Shown: piece after piece, positions 63,106 through 64,000 of the stretch
Position numbering within the stretch: the first letter of the stretch is position 1
Layout: each line of letters begins with the position of its first letter
Assembly (NCBI GenBank): GCA_947170265.1
Contig: CAMVSV010000002.1
Span: forward strand, 51,370 to 115,369
Reading direction: 5' to 3'
DNA from: an uncultured Prevotella sp.
Lineage (GTDB): Bacteria > Bacteroidota > Bacteroidia > Bacteroidales > Bacteroidaceae
Length of the DNA: 64,000 nucleotides
Made by a program: the position numbers and the translations under genes
Notes under the pieces: generated by a model
What the model was told of the DNA's origin: nothing
The model's database searches: none
Seen by the model: the letters and a program-made list of their open reading frames with translations, nothing else

Positions 63106-63134
63106 ACAATGATAGTTTTTTCAAATAGTAACCG

Positions 63135-63142
63135 CAAAAGTA
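63135..63142 (-). promoter_or_regulatory. -7 element TACTTTTG upstream of the RHS fragment
   Basis: Minus-strand TACTTTTG followed by CGG, about 130 bases before the RHS start and outside the 95-bp repeat. Confidence 0.45.
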
Positions 63143-63411
63143 ACAAATCACTACCAATCTCACAACAGATAAAACATTTAAAATAAAAATATATCAATTT
63201 TTCTCCTTTATACACATTATTATATTATCTCTTATTGAAAAAAGAGGGAGTTTTTTGAGACTGCATAAGTTTCACATGCTCGGAATGTCTTAAATGTATA
63301 ATCGGCTAAAGACGAGAAGTCATGCGAATTAAAAACCAAATTAAACAAATCATGATGATGTCTGGGGCGTTGCGCTTGAAATTTAATTAGTAATGTGTCC
63401 ACAGGATTGTT

Positions 63412-63720
63412 GAGCGGGATTGTTGAGCGGGATTTGCAATCCTGCTCCCATGAATATCAGGATTTGTAATCATGAGCGGTAGAAAGATTTTCATTGAATA
63501 TAAGGATTTGCAATCATGGATAATCTTGTCAGCATGGAAGTGACTTCATGGTGTTTGTCGCCAGAATGGGCAGTGAACTGTCAGCCCGGGGCTAACTGCT
63601 GGTTGCCCTCTTCGGTGCGTACCTCTTTGATGTCGTCATTTTGACGCATCACAGATGCTTATATTCAATGGTGTTGGATTGCAAATCCAACACAACTGAA
63701 GCAAGAAATCCAACATTACT
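63412..63720. repeat. mosaic hairpin repeat, copy 2 (related to 19478-19800)
   Basis: Contains the same hairpins around GGATTTGCAATCC (63425-63447) and GGATTGCAAATCC (63671-63693), the TTCATGGTGTTTGTCG block and the CATCACAGATGCT block, with different spacing and extra copies of the hairpin word. The gap 63143-64000 holds this, the next element and no gene I can support. Confidence 0.65.
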
Positions 63721-63767
63721 GACACAACTGACACAACAGAAATCGGTTATAACAGGATGGTTTTTCT

Positions 63768-64000
63768 CGCGAAAATTCCCGTGAAACATTTTGTAAACAA
63801 ATGTAAAAGGATGTAAAATTTAGAGTTAATTCTTTAACATTTAAAGTCTGAGAAAGGCTCAAAAAATCGCCCTTGTAACTCACTGGTTATCAAACGGTTG
63901 AAAGGGGTATTTTAAAAGAGCCTCTTTTAGCGTGCAAAAGAGCCACTTTTGGAAGGTAAAAGAGCCTCTTTCGCAACGCGAAAGTGGCACTTTCGTTTTC
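63768..64000 (-). repeat. ~233-bp dispersed element, copy 2 (inverse of 6115-6348)
   Basis: Reverse complement of the element at 6115, running into the right window edge at GTTTTC. Contains the stacked AAAAGAGCCTCTTTT inverted repeats and the AATGTAAAAGGATGTAAAA stretch. Confidence 0.8.

Noticed and set aside
62849..63163. Separate gene reading MRASAALGKATQGL.. across the 95-bp repeat
   Set aside because: It uses another frame of the repeat and then runs antisense-like through the RHS core frame, whose motifs are clear; likely a repeat artefact.

Overview
The window looks like chromosome from a Bacteroidales bacterium, most likely Prevotella or a close relative. This is an inference from several signs. 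Promoters follow the Bacteroidetes form TTTG-N19/20-TAnnTTTG rather than -35/-10. There is a T9SS component (PorQ) and secreted proteins with Bacteroidetes-type C-terminal tails. MurF and alanine racemase are fused. Thiamine uptake is an outer-membrane receptor plus PnuT behind a TPP riboswitch. Gene orders such as ftsX-DUF3098-uppP-truB-queA and amidase-MCE-dnaA are ones I associate with this order.

Layout. 1-2.7 kb: the 3' part of a secreted C10 cysteine peptidase and a small acidic peptide gene. 2.8-4.5 kb: cmk and porQ on the minus strand. 4.5-6.4 kb: an accessory patch with an XRE-regulator remnant, a structured leader, an unknown gene, an ISL3 transposase remnant and a repeat. 6.5-11.5 kb: a B12-RNR-tail-like protein, folB, amidase, MCE protein and dnaA. 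11.6-14.8 kb: thiamine uptake operon. 15-19.4 kb: rmuC, nitroreductase, a BspA-type surface protein and a second small acidic peptide. 20.2-28 kb: hflX, DUF4954, M16 peptidase and fumarase. 28-31.3 kb: a multidomain GH30 glycosidase. 32-38.6 kb: murF-alr, GSCFA, unknown gene, yfhO. 38.9-40.1 kb: mtnN and luxS. 40.2-42.7 kb: typA and rpsO. 42.7-47.1 kb: folK, queA, truB, uppP, DUF3098, ftsX. 47.5-49.2 kb: radical SAM protein and lpxA-like gene. 49.3-55.2 kb: tripartite RND efflux operon. 55.4-56.9 kb: CCA-adding enzyme. 57.1-63.1 kb: an accessory island on the minus strand.

The island at 57-63 kb is the most unusual part. It holds an RHS core fragment joined to a C-terminal domain with a full metzincin zinc motif. 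The next gene overlaps it by 8 bases and encodes a candidate immunity protein. Beyond an IS30 remnant lie an orphan toxin tip with an HESVH motif and its candidate immunity gene, several orphan small exported proteins, and a broken toxin-antitoxin pair. Three copies of one 95-bp repeat sit at the 5' edges of truncated genes here.

The second notable theme is dispersed repeats. One ~76-bp hairpin repeat carries a perfect Bacteroidetes promoter in its end and forms the promoters of the thiamine operon, yfhO and typA. Others are a 22-bp tandem palindrome (three loci), a ~233-bp element with stacked short inverted repeats (two loci, opposite orientation), and a mosaic hairpin repeat (two loci).

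I saw no tRNA, rRNA or CRISPR array.
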